Positions 5,701 through 5,794 of a stretch of 5,794 nucleotides of DNA are shown piece by piece. A program made the translations under genes and the position numbers. Every line of letters starts with the position of its first letter. The stretch's first letter is position 1. Below the pieces are notes generated by a model that was given only the letters and a program-made list of their open reading frames with translations, was not told the origin of the DNA and searched no databases. The stretch comes from Bifidobacteriaceae bacterium (GTDB lineage: Bacteria; Actinomycetota; Actinomycetes; Actinomycetales; WQXJ01), in the NCBI GenBank assembly GCA_031265345.1, contig JAISCU010000014.1:1-5794 (forward strand). Reading direction: 5' to 3'.

Positions 5701-5794
5701 AGACTGTCCTGGCAGACCTGTTCCGGACCAACCCGAACCAGCATCGCCTGACCGAGGCGCTCGGTTCGGCGGTAATACGAGCCCAGGCGCGGCC
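2718..5794 (+). CDS. MobF-family conjugative relaxase/helicase (TrwC/TraA type), 3' end outside window
   Basis: Nicks one strand at oriT, stays covalently attached to it, and unwinds the DNA for transfer to a recipient. The frame is open from ATG 2718 to the right edge: 1025 codons visible, no stop. Relaxase domain (about 1-300): GDGYRYLTR near the N-terminus, candidate catalytic tyrosines Y37-Y38 in RYYAAKG followed by PPGRW, the GYDHTFTVPKSVSVLWGL block, and the metal-binding three-histidine motif H199...H210-T-H212. Helicase domain: LSMDQAEAI (517-525), Walker A GPAGAGKTT (540-548), Walker B IDEAS (D613-E614), GDWAQL (641-646), HRF (672-674), YAVTAYRSQG (838-847) and TSRENLYIAMTRGR (861-874). 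The charged helical tail from about 890 resembles the C-terminal region of actinobacterial homologues, which are often 1000 residues or more. It follows the excisionase in the same direction. Coupling protein and secretion genes would be expected beyond the window. Confidence 0.96.
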   Translation, partial: MVMTMKPMHAGDGYRYLTRTVAAGDGDRNLSTALTRYYAAKGCPPGRWLGSGLNALGDNSERIATGQQVTEQELELLLGYGHDPITGAKLGRAYQKRSSAPTPTGGRADRSSARRAVAGYDHTFTVPKSVSVLWGLADVGTQQIIVNCHEQAVAQTMRLIEGQIAATRTGATKPSTAFGPGGAVGQAEVTGLIATAFDHYDSRLGDPLLHTHVVVSNKVRTASDGKWRSLDGRALYQSAVAMSEHYNAVLADLLARDLGLAWESRDRGRGRNPAWELATVPPELVAMFSARSRDIEAETERLIAGFTERHGHSPGRQTIIRLRQQATLATRPNKQLRSLADLTAAWRDRATGVLEHDAAAWARSATTDSGTQPLLRADDVPLDLVDQLGQAVVQTVSDRRATWRLWNLYAEAVRATMGWRFVTAHDRETISEAITLAAQKHSLQLTPEQQASTPEVFTRADGTSQFRPKHHVVFTSEAVFAAERRVLALAERVDGPRVDQATVHRKAQREDALGPMLSMDQAEAITAIATSGRVVDLLVGPAGAGKTTTLAALRHAWEAEHGVGSVTGLAASATAAAVLAEDLGIPTENTAKWLAEFNTGRAAFAEGSLVLIDEASMCGTFSLDRITAIAAEAGAKVVLVGDWAQLQAVEAGGLFTLLVSEREDPPELFDLHRFQHTWEKEASLKLRHGDPSVVAAYERQGRLHGGDQDAMVEAAYHAWLADRADGLASLLIAEGGGTVTALNARARLDRIEAGQVDPSTSVALSEGNRASVGDLVITRRNDRRLIAGKTGWVRNGDRWTVTKVHDDGTVTVRRAHRRYGASVVLPAAYVGANCDLGYAVTAYRSQGVTVDTAHMIVSAATSRENLYIAMTRGRTVNHAYVVTDASDPRGETDSIGPRDPARDAAAVLAQVIETSGAEPSAHQAQQEETARWESIAQWAAEYETIVQAALQEHCETVLEGVGFAPEQISQVREEPGYSHLVRSVADLTASGADAKTVLADLFRTNPNQHRLTEALGSAVIRAQAR

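Overview
The window comes from a GC-rich genome whose gene content points to an actinobacterium: a P2/AP2-type tyrosine integrase, a small MerR-like excisionase, and a MobF relaxase with the 'PPGRW' and 'YDHTFTVPKSVSVLW' signatures typical of actinobacterial TrwC/TraA proteins. Genus and species cannot be assigned from this stretch. It looks like the integration/transfer end of an integrative mobilizable or conjugative element beside a type II restriction gene.

Layout. (1) Positions 1-407 (+) hold the C-terminal end of a BsuBI/PstI-family type II restriction endonuclease; its N-terminus, and presumably its partner methyltransferase, lie left of the window. (2) 408-482 is a short convergent gap with no gene. 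It is where an attachment site or a shared terminator would be expected. (3) 483-1613 (-) is a complete tyrosine recombinase (integrase) with all catalytic residues and an unusual Cys-rich insert. (4) 1616-2284 (-) is an XRE-type HTH regulator, immediately upstream of the integrase and almost certainly co-transcribed and translationally coupled with it. (5) 2285-2385 is a divergent regulatory region with TTGT/ACAA dyads and a perfect TTGACA box. (6) 2386-2574 (+) is a 62-residue excisionase, probably starting at TTG. (7) 2575-2717 is a C-rich, G-poor leader with small hairpins. (8) 2718-5794 (+) is a large TrwC-type relaxase/helicase, open at the right edge, with the three-histidine relaxase motif and a full set of SF1 helicase motifs.

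How it may work (inference from family roles): the XRE protein represses or tunes the divergent promoters. The leftward transcript makes regulator plus integrase. The rightward transcript makes the excisionase and possibly the relaxase. Integrase plus excisionase would excise the element; the relaxase would nick at an oriT and pilot the single strand through a type IV secretion system that is not visible here. No replication initiator or FtsK/TraB-type DNA pump is visible, so the module differs from classic Streptomyces AICEs as far as the window shows. No clearly unprecedented system is evident. The points most worth a second look are the junction between restriction gene and integrase, the Cys-rich insert in the integrase, and the skewed region before the relaxase as a candidate oriT.
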